A stretch of 8,868 nucleotides of DNA from JAHEJB01 sp041748175 (GCA_041748175.1 JBGTDU010000089.1:1-8868); one strand, 5' to 3'; positions 1 through 7,509 are shown, counted from the stretch's first letter. Program-made: numbers and translations. Notes: generated by a model from the letters alone, not told the origin.

Positions 1-25
1 ACAACCGATCATGCCGATGCCTTAG

Positions 26-47
26 CAGGCTGTTGAACTATTCCTCC
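26..47 (+). repeat. left terminal inverted repeat of the MITE-like element
   Basis: Twenty-two bases match the reverse complement of 162-183 at 19 positions, and the outermost 11 bases are identical. TTAG lies immediately outside at 22-25. Confidence 0.72.
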
Positions 48-161
48 TATCTGCGGCGGCGGCTCTTGTTCGATCTCAGCGTTGCGAGAATCTCGCCGGA
101 TCACCAATACGACTGCGATCTCGCGCCTTGATCTCGACCAAGATCCGCTCGCCTCGCCAAC

Positions 162-183
162 GGATGAATAAATCAACAGCCTG
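162..183 (-). repeat. right terminal inverted repeat of the MITE-like element
   Basis: Inverted partner of 26-47. The outer flank TTAG (184-187) repeats the left flank. Read on the minus strand it is CTAA and contains the mnmG stop TAA (186-184), so the insertion left the coding sequence intact. Confidence 0.72.
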
Positions 184-2088
184 TTAGGTGGCAACCAGAC
201 TTGGCTCCATCTGCCCTCTCTTCAGCAGAACCATCAGGACGGAAATGTCGGCGGGACTGACGCCGGAGATGCGTGAAGCCTGGCCCAGGGTTTCAGGACG
301 GATCTTGGAGAGCTTCTCACGGGCCTCCATCGAAATGGCCTGCACGGAGGCGAAGTCGAACGAGCCGGGCACGCGCCACCGTTCAAGCCCTTTCATCTTT
401 TCGACCATCTCCATCTCTCGCTCGAGGTAGCCCGCGTACTTCAGTTCAACTTCGGCCAGTTCTTCGACGGGCTCGACGCCTTCGATTGGAACTGCGAGGT
501 CGTTGAGACCAGCGGCGTCCAGCAGGTCGCAGAGTTTCACTTCGGGCCGCAATGCCAGCTTCGCCAGCCGCGTGCTCTCTTCGATGGGCTGCGTCCCAAC
601 CGATTCGAAATAACCGTTGATCTGCCCCGGCTTGACGGATGTGCTTCCAAGCCGTTGATGCGTTTCAGCGAGAGCTGCTTCCTTGGTTTCGAGGCGCTCC
701 AACCGTTCGCGCTTGGCAAGACCGAGATTACAACTCAAGCGCGTGAGGCGGCGGTCGGCGTTGTCCTGGCGCAAAAGGAGTCGATGCTCGGCGCGGGACG
801 TGAACATGCGATACGGTTCATCCGTGCCCTTCGCGACGAGGTCGTCAATCAGCACGCCGATGTATGCCTGATCACGGCCCAGGACGAGCGGATTTGTTGC
901 CCTCAGCTTTTGGACGGCGTTGATGCCAGCAATGAGGCCCTGCGCGGCCGCTTCCTCGTAGCCGGTCGTTCCATTGATCTGGCCTGCGAAAAACAGGCCG
1001 TCGACCTTCTTCGTTTCGAGGCTGTATCGCACCTGGTGCGGCGGGAAGTAATCGTACTCGATGGCGTAGCCAGGTCTGAGCAAGTGGACGTTCTCGAGTC
1101 CGACGACCCGGCGAAGCGCCGCCAGCTGCACCTCCTCCGTCAGCGACGTCGAAAAGCCGTTGACGTAGAACTCGTAGGTGTTCAGCCCCTCCGGTTCGAG
1201 GAAGAGCTGGTGCCGGTCCTTATCGGCAAACCGGTCGATCTTGTCCTCAATGGACGGGCAATAACGCGGCCCTTGCCCCTTGATCCGCCCGGCGAACATG
1301 GGGCTATCGGCAAAACCGGCCCGGAGGGTCTCGTGCACCGCGTCATTTGTGTAGGTCAGCCAGCACGAGACGGTATCCGTAGGCAGCGCGTCCGTCATGA
1401 ACGAAAACGGGCGAGGTTCAACATCGCCGGGTTGCTCCTCGCACAGGCTGTAATCAATCGTGCGCCCATCTATGCGTGGCGGGGTCCCGGTCTTAAGCCG
1501 CCCAACCTCGAATCCCAGCTTCACCAGGCTCGCCGTGATTCCGACTGCCGCGCGTTCGCCCGCTCGTCCGCCGCCATACGTGCGATGCCCGATGTGGATG
1601 GTCCCGTTCAGAAACGTTCCGTTTGTTAGGACGACGCTTGGGGCCGTGAAGGTCTGCTCGGTCTGGGTTCGAATGCCCGTTACGCGTCCGTCCATGGCGA
1701 GGACCTCCGTCGCCATATCCTGGCGCAAGAAAAGACTGGGGATGGACTCCAACTCTTCTCGGACAGCAGCGGCGTACGCCATGCGGTCGCTCTGGCATCG
1801 CGGGCTCCAGACGGCAGGCCCCTTTCGACGGTTGAGCATCCGAAACTGGATGCCCGTCCGATCCGAGACTTTTCCCATCAACCCGCCCAGTGCATCGATC
1901 TCTCGGACGATCTGACCTTTCCCGATCCCGCCAATAGCCGGGTTGCACGACATCTGCCCAATCGCCTGCAAGCTCATCGTGACGAGCAGCGTCTTCGCGC
2001 CCAGCTGCGCCGCCGCATGAGCGGCCTCCGCGCCAGCATGACCGCCGCCGACGACGATGACGTCGAACGTGTTGGATGATTGGGCCAC
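184..2088 (-). CDS. mnmG: tRNA uridine-5-carboxymethylaminomethyl synthesis enzyme MnmG (GidA)
   Basis: FAD-dependent subunit of the MnmEG complex. With MnmE it installs (carboxymethyl)aminomethyl groups on U34 of tRNAs reading NNA/NNG codons, acting in the cytosol. The product is 634 aa, close to the usual 620-635. Visible motifs, numbered from the chosen start, are the FAD-binding GGGHAG at 14-19, SCNPAIGGIGKG at 47-58 with Cys48, PRYCPSIEDK with Cys277 (both match the conserved cysteines C47/C277 known from E. coli), AGQINGTTGYEE at 368-379, then FTSRAEHRLLLR and the helical C-terminal tRNA/MnmE-binding region. An ATG exists 25 codons upstream (2163), but the added residues do not resemble the family. 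The GTG at 2088 puts the Rossmann strand at the normal distance, and a TAGAAT -10-like box (2158-2153) lies between the two starts. No Shine-Dalgarno is visible. The stop TAA sits inside the duplicated target of the adjacent mobile element. Confidence 0.95.
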   Translation of the reverse strand: MAQSSNTFDVIVVGGGHAGAEAAHAAAQLGAKTLLVTMSLQAIGQMSCNPAIGGIGKGQIVREIDALGGLMGKVSDRTGIQFRMLNRRKGPAVWSPRCQSDRMAYAAAVREELESIPSLFLRQDMATEVLAMDGRVTGIRTQTEQTFTAPSVVLTNGTFLNGTIHIGHRTYGGGRAGERAAVGITASLVKLGFEVGRLKTGTPPRIDGRTIDYSLCEEQPGDVEPRPFSFMTDALPTDTVSCWLTYTNDAVHETLRAGFADSPMFAGRIKGQGPRYCPSIEDKIDRFADKDRHQLFLEPEGLNTYEFYVNGFSTSLTEEVQLAALRRVVGLENVHLLRPGYAIEYDYFPPHQVRYSLETKKVDGLFFAGQINGTTGYEEAAAQGLIAGINAVQKLRATNPLVLGRDQAYIGVLIDDLVAKGTDEPYRMFTSRAEHRLLLRQDNADRRLTRLSCNLGLAKRERLERLETKEAALAETHQRLGSTSVKPGQINGYFESVGTQPIEESTRLAKLALRPEVKLCDLLDAAGLNDLAVPIEGVEPVEELAEVELKYAGYLEREMEMVEKMKGLERWRVPGSFDFASVQAISMEAREKLSKIRPETLGQASRISGVSPADISVLMVLLKRGQMEPSLVAT

Positions 2089-2167
2089 AGAAAAATGTGT
2101 AAGGAGGAATGGTGGATGACAGGATAGCCGAGCGACAGTCTGAATAGATTGGATTCTACACAAAATT

Positions 2168-2181
2168 CAGCCGTCCGGCTG
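2168..2181 (-). terminator. weak terminator-like hairpin between the P-domain gene and mnmG
   Basis: CAGCCG and CGGCTG are perfect inverted repeats with a 2-nt gap (effectively a 5-bp stem with a 4-nt loop). On the minus strand they are followed by AATTTTG, about 80 nt after the P-domain gene stop. The stem is short and the T-run only four, so it may be a leaky terminator or a chance palindrome. Confidence 0.3.
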
Positions 2182-2261
2182 CAGTGGTGTAGAAAGCCAC
2201 CCGAACCCACTTCGCAAAAAGCCTCGTCCCGAAAGATGGAACTCGAAACGACAAAATGGGA

Positions 2262-3236
2262 CTACTTCAACAACGTCACGTGCCGGGTGTCCAGGAACTG
2301 CTCGCCCTCGACACGCACGATGTAGACACCACTTGGGAATTGGCCAGCCTCAAATGTAAACGTCCGCTCCTGGTTTGCCGGGAGCACCCCCTTGTGGAGC
2401 GTGACAACGCGCTGGCCAAGCAGGTTGAGCACGCTGACAACGACATTCTGCGACCGGGCAACGGCGAGCGTAAACGAGGTCCGCGCATGAAAGGGGTTCG
2501 GGTGAAGTCCACTCAAGGCGTGGGTGCCTGGGATGCCGCCTGTCGGGTCCTCATTGGCAACGAAACCCGACCCGTTGATGGTTAGCGAAACCGTGTCGAA
2601 CGTACCCTCATCCTCAAGCTCGCCATCTCCCACGCAAATTTGCCAGACACCGTCGGCCTTTTCGCCGACAAACCCGGCGAAGACGTTCACATAGTCGGGA
2701 TGGCCGGCGGCGACATCCGGGTTCGGGAAGTAATCGCAGAGCCCGTCGTCGAGGCACACGGCTGCATCGCCGTTGATCGCTATGCCCATCACTTCCGGAT
2801 CAGTTTCCCCGGCGTCTCTGAAAGTGAGTGGTGCAGCACGGTCCAGGTTCGAGCCGTCGCCGAGATTCGTCGCATCTCCCGTATCGTTGGTTGGGTTGGA
2901 ATTGATGCCGGCTGGCCGAACCATGACGGGAAGGGTAGAACCATCAGGACTCGTGAGCTTGACGGTTATATCGCCCAGCCACGAGTGGGAAATACCGATT
3001 TCCATTTCAGCACCGACAACAAGAGACGATGGTTGTGCAGAGAAATCCAGCTCGGCGCAAACCATCCCGGCATCAACCCCGGTCCCATCGTTTCCGTCGT
3101 CTATTCCTATGTACCCGTCGTCGGGAATTGCGAGCCCCGGGTCGTTGCTAACGGTAACCGGGCCTTGCGCCGGAACGGATCTCACGAGGAGAAGCCCGGT
3201 GCATAAGAAAAGGGAAAGTCGGAGGAAAGAATTCAC
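2262..3236 (-). CDS. secreted P-domain protein with type IX secretion C-terminal sorting domain
   Basis: Predicted extracellular or surface protein of 324 aa. From the GTG start, residues 1-23 are a signal peptide (hydrophobic LSLFLCTGLLLV core, VPA before QG). Residues about 60-221 resemble the P/Homo B domain that accompanies subtilisin-like proprotein convertases, with HSWLGDITVKLTSPDGS and a late DGVWQICVGD...DTVSLTING. Residues about 240-324 are a T9SS type A sorting domain: LHPNPFHARTSFTLAV, VSVLNLLGQRVVTL, FPSGVYIVRVEG. No protease catalytic domain is present, so this is a stand-alone P domain whose partner is unknown. Four cysteines fall in the P region and could form disulfides. An ATG at 3287 is possible, but it would put 17 hydrophilic residues before the signal peptide and overlaps the predicted promoter start. 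The gene lies between mnmE and mnmG and is probably transcribed separately. Confidence 0.85.
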   Translation of the reverse strand: MNSFLRLSLFLCTGLLLVRSVPAQGPVTVSNDPGLAIPDDGYIGIDDGNDGTGVDAGMVCAELDFSAQPSSLVVGAEMEIGISHSWLGDITVKLTSPDGSTLPVMVRPAGINSNPTNDTGDATNLGDGSNLDRAAPLTFRDAGETDPEVMGIAINGDAAVCLDDGLCDYFPNPDVAAGHPDYVNVFAGFVGEKADGVWQICVGDGELEDEGTFDTVSLTINGSGFVANEDPTGGIPGTHALSGLHPNPFHARTSFTLAVARSQNVVVSVLNLLGQRVVTLHKGVLPANQERTFTFEAGQFPSGVYIVRVEGEQFLDTRHVTLLK

Positions 3237-3292
3237 AGCGCTATTCGAGGGGGCCGAGGAGGAGCACCGGACGCACGTGCCAGCCACGCCAT

Positions 3293-3321
3293 ACGATAGC
3301 CAGCAGATCGGAAATCTTCAA
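3293..3321 (-). promoter_or_regulatory. sigma-70-like promoter for the P-domain gene
   Basis: Read on the minus strand: TTGAAG (3321-3316), a 17-bp spacer, then TATCGT (3298-3293). Each box matches consensus at four of six positions, with ideal spacing. Transcription would begin near 3286, about 50 nt before the GTG at 3236. That argues against the upstream ATG at 3287 and for independent expression of the cargo gene. The rest of 3322-3490 shows no gene. Confidence 0.4.
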
Positions 3322-3490
3322 GGGCCTCCTGAGACGGATTCAGACCCTCTCGCTTTTGCCAACCGTTGAGTATCCGATGGGACAATCAGGCTTCTCCTCA
3401 CTGCTGGCCCTGTGCAAGCGCCCCTGTCTGTCCGGTCGCCTTTCGCATCTAGCGCTCTGGCCGCTCGGGAGTAGCGCCTTGTTCTCCCGT

Positions 3491-4858
3491 TCACTTCCCA
3501 ATACAGAACTGCGAAAAAATCGCATCCAGCACATCCTCGTTGGTGATAGCGCCGGTTATGGATCCGAGCTCGTACAGGGCGGCGCGGAGGTCGAAGGCGA
3601 GCGCGTCGCCGCTCGCAGCGGAACGCATGACATGCTCTGCGCGACGCACGGCTTCACGAGCACTCGTGAGGTGCTGGTGATGCCGCTGGTTGACGACGAT
3701 TGTGGAACTGTCGGCAGACGTCATGTTTGCTGAGACGGCGGAAAGCAACGTTTCTCGAAGGACGTCAAGAGTGGCGGGATCGTCGATGCTGTTTCTGGCC
3801 GACAGAGATATCGCCTCTCCGCTCTCGAAAGGCTGTATATCCGTTTTATTGGCGATGCGAAGCACGGGGAGATCCGGCCTCTCGGCAGCCAGTTGGGCGA
3901 GGAAAGTCGCTTCCTGCGCGGAAAGCCCTTCCGTTACATCAAAAACGTAAAGGAGGGCGTCGGCACGCTTGATGGCCTGATGGGTTCGTCGGACGCCCTC
4001 GGCCTCAATCTGGTCGGCGGTGTCGCGGAGGCCCGCCGTATCCACAAATCGAAAGAGCAATCCGCCGATCTCTTTCTCGGCTTCCACTTCGTCGCGCGTG
4101 GTGCCGGGGATGTCGCTGACGATGGCGCGGTCGCGCTCGGCAAGCGCATTGAGCAGGGTCGATTTCCCTGCATTCGGCCGCCCACCGATCACAACGCGTA
4201 CGCCATCTCGAACCAATGCACCCAGTCGATAGGAATCGAGGAGTTCAGTGATGCGGTTCTCGACCTCCCGAAGCAGACGTTCAAGCTCCGTTCGATCAGC
4301 GAACTCTACGTCTTCCTCGGAGAAGTCGAGCTCCAATTCTATGAGCGCCGCTGTCTGAATAAGCGAGCCCCGAATGACATCGATGGAATTGGCAACGCGG
4401 CCATCCAACTGGCCCAGCGACACGTGGTGCGCAAGCCGCGATTCAGCGTGGATCAGATCGGCAACGGCTTCTGCCTGGGTCAGGTCGAGTTTGCCATTCA
4501 GGAAAGCCCGTTGGGTGAACTCGCCGGGCTCAGCGAGGCGCGCGCCAGCCTCCATCAGACTTCTCAACACGAGCTGCGGCGCGAGATCGCCTCCGTGACA
4601 CGTCACCTCCACGATGTCCTCTCCCGTAGCAGATCGCGGAGCACGGAAGACGGTTACTACCACCTGGTCGAGCTGCGTCCCCTCGCCGCTCAGCACATAA
4701 CCAAAATGTGCCGTGTGGCTTCCGGCCTCGTCCAGGTTAGGCTTGGAAAATCTGCTCGCTACGATGTGCAAGGCATCTGGCCCCGACAGTCGAACAATTG
4801 CCAACGCGGCGCGCCCACGGGCAGTTGCCAATGCGACGATGGTATCGGGCTGGGACAT
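3491..4858 (-). CDS. mnmE: tRNA-modifying GTPase MnmE (TrmE)
   Basis: GTPase partner of MnmG in U34 modification; it binds a folate one-carbon unit in its N-terminal domain and drives the reaction by GTP-dependent dimerisation. The product is 455 aa, the usual family length. Domain order is the N-terminal folate-binding domain (about 1-118, starting DTIVALATARGRAALAIVRLSG), a helical domain, and a Ras-like G domain inserted in it. The G domain has a P-loop GRPNAGKS (226-233), PGTTRD (250-255), DTAG (273-276) and NKTD (337-340). The C-terminal FCIGK (451-455) carries the conserved catalytic-type cysteine. All key motifs are intact. The ATG at 4858 is preferred over one 12 codons upstream (4894) because family members begin just before DTIVALAT. 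No Shine-Dalgarno is seen. It starts 57 bp after the yidC stop, so co-transcription with yidC is likely. Confidence 0.96.
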   Translation of the reverse strand: MSQPDTIVALATARGRAALAIVRLSGPDALHIVASRFSKPNLDEAGSHTAHFGYVLSGEGTQLDQVVVTVFRAPRSATGEDIVEVTCHGGDLAPQLVLRSLMEAGARLAEPGEFTQRAFLNGKLDLTQAEAVADLIHAESRLAHHVSLGQLDGRVANSIDVIRGSLIQTAALIELELDFSEEDVEFADRTELERLLREVENRITELLDSYRLGALVRDGVRVVIGGRPNAGKSTLLNALAERDRAIVSDIPGTTRDEVEAEKEIGGLLFRFVDTAGLRDTADQIEAEGVRRTHQAIKRADALLYVFDVTEGLSAQEATFLAQLAAERPDLPVLRIANKTDIQPFESGEAISLSARNSIDDPATLDVLRETLLSAVSANMTSADSSTIVVNQRHHQHLTSAREAVRRAEHVMRSAASGDALAFDLRAALYELGSITGAITNEDVLDAIFSQFCIGK

Positions 4859-4915
4859 CGCAATTTGATGGGCGGATTCGGCTAGCCCGGGCATGTTTGG
4901 GCACCATAATCCAGC

Positions 4916-6739
4916 TTACCTCTTCGTCGCCTTCCGGGCCTTGGCCTGTCCGTTCGTCATCGAGCGACCATTGCGGGCAGCTTTTGCAGACGGCTTCTTC
5001 TGCTCTTTCGCGTCGTCGGCATCATGATCGTGCAGATGCCGGTTGATGTATCGCTGCTGCATCACCGTGAAAATGTTGAAGCCCAGATAGTACAGGCTCA
5101 GCCCCGATGGGAAGCGGTTGAAGAACAGGAAGAAGAAGGCCGGCATCCTGTACATGATCATCTTCTGCTGTCCGGAAACCGACGTGCCTGTAGGGCTCGC
5201 GATCTTCATCTGGAAGATCATCGAGATGCCCATCAGCAGCGTGAAGCCCGCTACGAAGTTGCCGTAGAGCGGGATGGAAAACGGCAGATGCAGGATAGGA
5301 TCTGGCGCGGACAGGTCGGCTGCCCAGAGGAAGCTGTGCTGCCGCAACACGAGTGTGCTTTGAAAGAAGCCCCACATCGTTACGAGGATGGGGTACTGGA
5401 GCAGCATCGGCAGGCAGCCGCCCAGGGGATTGACTCCGCGCTCCTTGTACATCTTCATCATCGCCTCCTGCTGCTTCTGCGGGCTATCCGCATACTTCTC
5501 CTTGATGGCCTCCATCTCCGGCTGCACGTCGCGCATCTTTGCCATGCTCGTGTAGCTCGACTTTGTTAGCGGGTACAGCACCAGCTTCACGAGGAACGAA
5601 AACAGCAGAATCACAATCCCAAAATTCGGGATAAACCGGGCCAGCAGCTCGAAGGTTGGTGCGATGATGTACCGCGCCAGCGGTCTCGTCATGAAAGCGC
5701 CAAAGCCGAATTCAACCATGTCATACAACTTGAGGTCGTACGATGTGAGGCGCTGCAACTCCATGGGCCCCAGATACAGGCGGAACGAAGCGGCCTCTCC
5801 AGGTTCTGGCCGGGGAATGCCGAGTCGAGCCTTATAATTCTGCGAGAAGCCGTCGGGTGCGTCAGCTTCACCTGTTTGCAGCCCGACCAGCTCCGCGCCG
5901 TCGGTTTCCCCATCGGGGATGAGAATCGCTGTAAAAAACTTGTTCTTTACCGAGACCCAATCAACTTGCCCGGTAGCCGTGGTGCTTCCAGGTTCATCAG
6001 GCTTGGATAAACGAAGCTCATTCGTGTCGCCTCCCCAGTGAACGTACGCTCCGGCCTGTTGGACTTCCTGCTTCGGATCGTCCTCGGCCAGAGGAATGGC
6101 GCCATCCCAGACGACCTCATAACCGCCCGACTGCGAAAGCACGTTTGTGTTCTCTTCTTCCACACGGAACGTCACCTCGTACGTCCCGGGGGTAAATCCA
6201 TAGACAAGCCGGAGCACGCCTTCGCCAACTGGAGCTTCGAAGGCGAGCTCGAATGGCCCGTTCGAAACGATGAGCGAATCGACGGTGCTTGAAGGATTGA
6301 AAAACAACGACCGGGTATCGACGAGCGAACCCTGTGGCGGGGCGAAAACAAGGCCTAGCGCGCCGTCTTCCCTATTCGAAACCAACTCGACAGGCTCCTC
6401 GCTGTGGGCCTGCGCGAATTCCAGCAACTGGAAGGATCGGAACGTGGCACCCTGTGTCGAGAAGGTGGCACGATATAGATCCGTCTCTACAACAATTGAC
6501 CGTGCCGTTCCCGAAAGTGCAGCTACGAAGCTCGAATCCGTCGGCGCGACGAGGCTGTCTCCTTCGGCAATTTCCAGGTCCGGAGTCTCGGAGTCAGCCG
6601 AGTCGCCAACCAATTCTCCCTGCCCTTCAGCGACTGGCTCAGGTTCTGGGCGTGGTGCCAGGAAAAGCATCCATACGCCCAGAATGACCGAAATGAGCAG
6701 GATGCCGATGATCGAGTTGCGATCGACGCCTTGTTCCAC
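4916..6739 (-). CDS. yidC: membrane protein insertase YidC
   Basis: Inner-membrane insertase that integrates and folds membrane proteins alone or with SecYEG. The product is 607 aa, the long form of Gram-negative bacteria. Visible parts are TM1 at about 9-27, an acidic Pro/Glu-rich linker at 28-65, a periplasmic beta-rich domain at about 70-350, and the conserved Oxa1-like core from about 355 to 570. The core has LYPLTKSSYTSMAKMR (388-403), the cytoplasmic helical hairpin, GVNPLGGCLPMLLQYP (435-450) and FNRFPSGLSLYYLGFN (540-555). The tail (577-607) is strongly basic, as expected for ribosome contact. The position equivalent to the groove arginine (E. coli R366) is Lys385, which also occurs in Bacteroidota homologues as I recall them. 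The start is GTG, and an in-frame stop lies a few codons upstream. It begins 72 bp after rnpA; no yidD lies between them. Confidence 0.96.
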   Translation of the reverse strand: MEQGVDRNSIIGILLISVILGVWMLFLAPRPEPEPVAEGQGELVGDSADSETPDLEIAEGDSLVAPTDSSFVAALSGTARSIVVETDLYRATFSTQGATFRSFQLLEFAQAHSEEPVELVSNREDGALGLVFAPPQGSLVDTRSLFFNPSSTVDSLIVSNGPFELAFEAPVGEGVLRLVYGFTPGTYEVTFRVEEENTNVLSQSGGYEVVWDGAIPLAEDDPKQEVQQAGAYVHWGGDTNELRLSKPDEPGSTTATGQVDWVSVKNKFFTAILIPDGETDGAELVGLQTGEADAPDGFSQNYKARLGIPRPEPGEAASFRLYLGPMELQRLTSYDLKLYDMVEFGFGAFMTRPLARYIIAPTFELLARFIPNFGIVILLFSFLVKLVLYPLTKSSYTSMAKMRDVQPEMEAIKEKYADSPQKQQEAMMKMYKERGVNPLGGCLPMLLQYPILVTMWGFFQSTLVLRQHSFLWAADLSAPDPILHLPFSIPLYGNFVAGFTLLMGISMIFQMKIASPTGTSVSGQQKMIMYRMPAFFFLFFNRFPSGLSLYYLGFNIFTVMQQRYINRHLHDHDADDAKEQKKPSAKAARNGRSMTNGQAKARKATKR

Positions 6740-6811
6740 TGGGCTTAGGTTTCTGGGGAAAGGTCAGGCGGTACGGTACGGAAATTCCTCAGTTCCAGCC
6801 GTGCAGATTGT

Positions 6812-7222
6812 TCAAAGGGTGCTCAGTAGGCGCTCCTCGAGGCGCTTCAGGGCGTCAAGGAAATCGCGTTTGAGATCGTCTACCGCCGATTCTTCCTTGC
6901 CGCGAAAGAGCACCATCATGGCGATGCAGTCGTCCCGATTAGTGAAAAGCTCGGCGACGCCGTGTTGGTTCTGCCGGAATATTTCCAGCATCACGCGGCG
7001 GACTTTATTTCGCCCAACCTTGGTCCGTGTTCGGCCACCTGGGGCGAATCCGACTTGATAGGGAACGTCCGCGCCGACGTTTGCACGCTGAACGACGGCA
7101 TAGCGAATCTGGACGACGCCGTTGTTGATAACCGAGGTGATGTCCTGGCTTCTGTCAAAGAGCGGTCGGATCAGCCGCCGACGTTTGAGCCTACTCGTTC
7201 GAGGGAACTGGTTTCCGGCCAC
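6812..7222 (-). CDS. rnpA: ribonuclease P protein component
   Basis: Small basic protein that binds the RNase P RNA and helps it cleave 5' leaders from pre-tRNAs. From the GTG at 7222 the product is 136 aa, normal for the family. It begins VAGNQFPRTSRLKRRRLI, a form of the usual 'L.R..RLKRR' start. The central RNA-contact helix reads VGRNKVRRVMLEIFR, a variant of the family's RNR motif (commonly K-RNRIKRLIREAFR). The flanking beta strands (YAVVQRANVGADVPYQVGFAP and DCIAMMVLFRGK) and the long C-terminal helix fit. The open frame extends upstream to 7468 through rpmH, but that part is out-of-frame shadow. It starts 35 bp after the rpmH stop, the classic rpmH-rnpA pair. No Shine-Dalgarno is visible. 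Confidence 0.9.
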   Translation of the reverse strand: MAGNQFPRTSRLKRRRLIRPLFDRSQDITSVINNGVVQIRYAVVQRANVGADVPYQVGFAPGGRTRTKVGRNKVRRVMLEIFRQNQHGVAELFTNRDDCIAMMVLFRGKEESAVDDLKRDFLDALKRLEERLLSTL

Positions 7223-7257
7223 AGTTCTATGGGGTGGCGTTTCAGGCTCTCGAATGC

Positions 7258-7413
7258 CTACTTGCTGGGCTTGGAGTCGCTGATGGAGAGCTCGACGCGG
7301 CCTTTTGCACGTCGGCGGGCAAGGACTCTCCGGCCATTCTTGGATGCCATCCGGGAGCGGAAACCGTGCTTGTTGGCGCGCTTGCGGCGGCTCGGTTGAT
7401 ACGTTCTTTTCAT
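7258..7413 (-). CDS. rpmH: 50S ribosomal protein L34
   Basis: Read directly by translating the minus strand: ATG at 7413-7411, TAG at 7260-7258, 51 aa. It begins MKRTYQPSRRKRANKHGF, followed by RSRMASKNGRRVLARRRAKGR, the unmistakable L34 sequence. L34 is a very basic small protein buried in 23S rRNA of the large subunit. The C-terminal VELSISDSKPSK is a short extension compared with the ~45-aa proteins of many bacteria and is typical of the 50-53-aa forms. It is the first gene of the minus-strand block and sits directly in front of rnpA, the normal arrangement. No Shine-Dalgarno precedes the ATG (GAAAGTTGCC before it). Confidence 0.96.
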   Translation of the reverse strand: MKRTYQPSRRKRANKHGFRSRMASKNGRRVLARRRAKGRVELSISDSKPSK

Positions 7414-7509
7414 GGCAACTTTCGAGCGTTGAGCGAGGCAGAGTGCTACGTTGGACTCCGTGCCCCAAGGCTGAGGAAGAGCCCTCGGCAGTGAGGTGGG
7501 CAGAGCGTA

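Larger units (their letters stand above)
26..183. mobile_element. MITE-like non-autonomous insertion with terminal inverted repeats
   Basis: Seen directly: the segment starts with CAGGCTGTTGA and ends with its exact reverse complement. The terminal repeats extend to 22 bp (26-47 and 162-183) with three mismatches. The flanking bases TTAG at 22-25 and 184-187 form a 4-bp direct repeat, as expected for a target-site duplication. The interior is GC-rich, with a small dyad (GCGAGA-A-TCTCGC, 84-96), and holds no credible gene. The longest open stretch on the minus strand, about 35 codons with a 'LFIRWRGERILVEIKA' reading, has no start codon and stops inside the element. A 4-bp YTAR-type duplication is known for IS5 itself, so mobilisation by an IS5- or IS1182-like transposase encoded elsewhere is an inference. 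The right end touches the mnmG stop codon, so the element could also fold as a 3' stem for that transcript. Confidence 0.7.

Noticed and set aside
84..183. Possible nuclease-like fragment (VDLFIRWRGERILVEIKA) inside the mobile element
   Set aside because: The E-x-K-like string is suggestive of PD-(D/E)xK proteins, but the stretch is only about 35 codons, has no start, and lies entirely in the element; too little to call a pseudogene.
9..194. 61-codon minus-strand open frame at the left edge
   Set aside because: It spans both terminal repeats of the mobile element and overlaps the mnmG stop; no start context or recognisable domain.
655..1629. 324-codon plus-strand open frame antisense to mnmG
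   Set aside because: It lies wholly within the well-supported mnmG gene, its product resembles no family I know, and GC-rich codons on the other strand readily give long stop-free antisense frames.
2102..2140. AAGGAGGA followed by ATG on the plus strand, like a strong ribosome binding site
   Set aside because: The frame stops after about a dozen codons, faces against every neighbour, and the genes here do not use Shine-Dalgarno signals.
3340..3534. 64-codon minus-strand open frame between mnmE and the P-domain gene
   Set aside because: It overlaps the end of mnmE out of frame and its low-complexity basic product has no family features.
3893..4885. 330-codon plus-strand open frame antisense to mnmE
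   Set aside because: Same reasoning: the mnmE frame carries every expected GTPase motif, and the opposite strand reads as an unstructured shadow.
7223..7468. Extended N-terminus for RnpA (218 aa)
   Set aside because: The extra part is the out-of-frame reading of rpmH; the family length and motifs fit the GTG at 7222.
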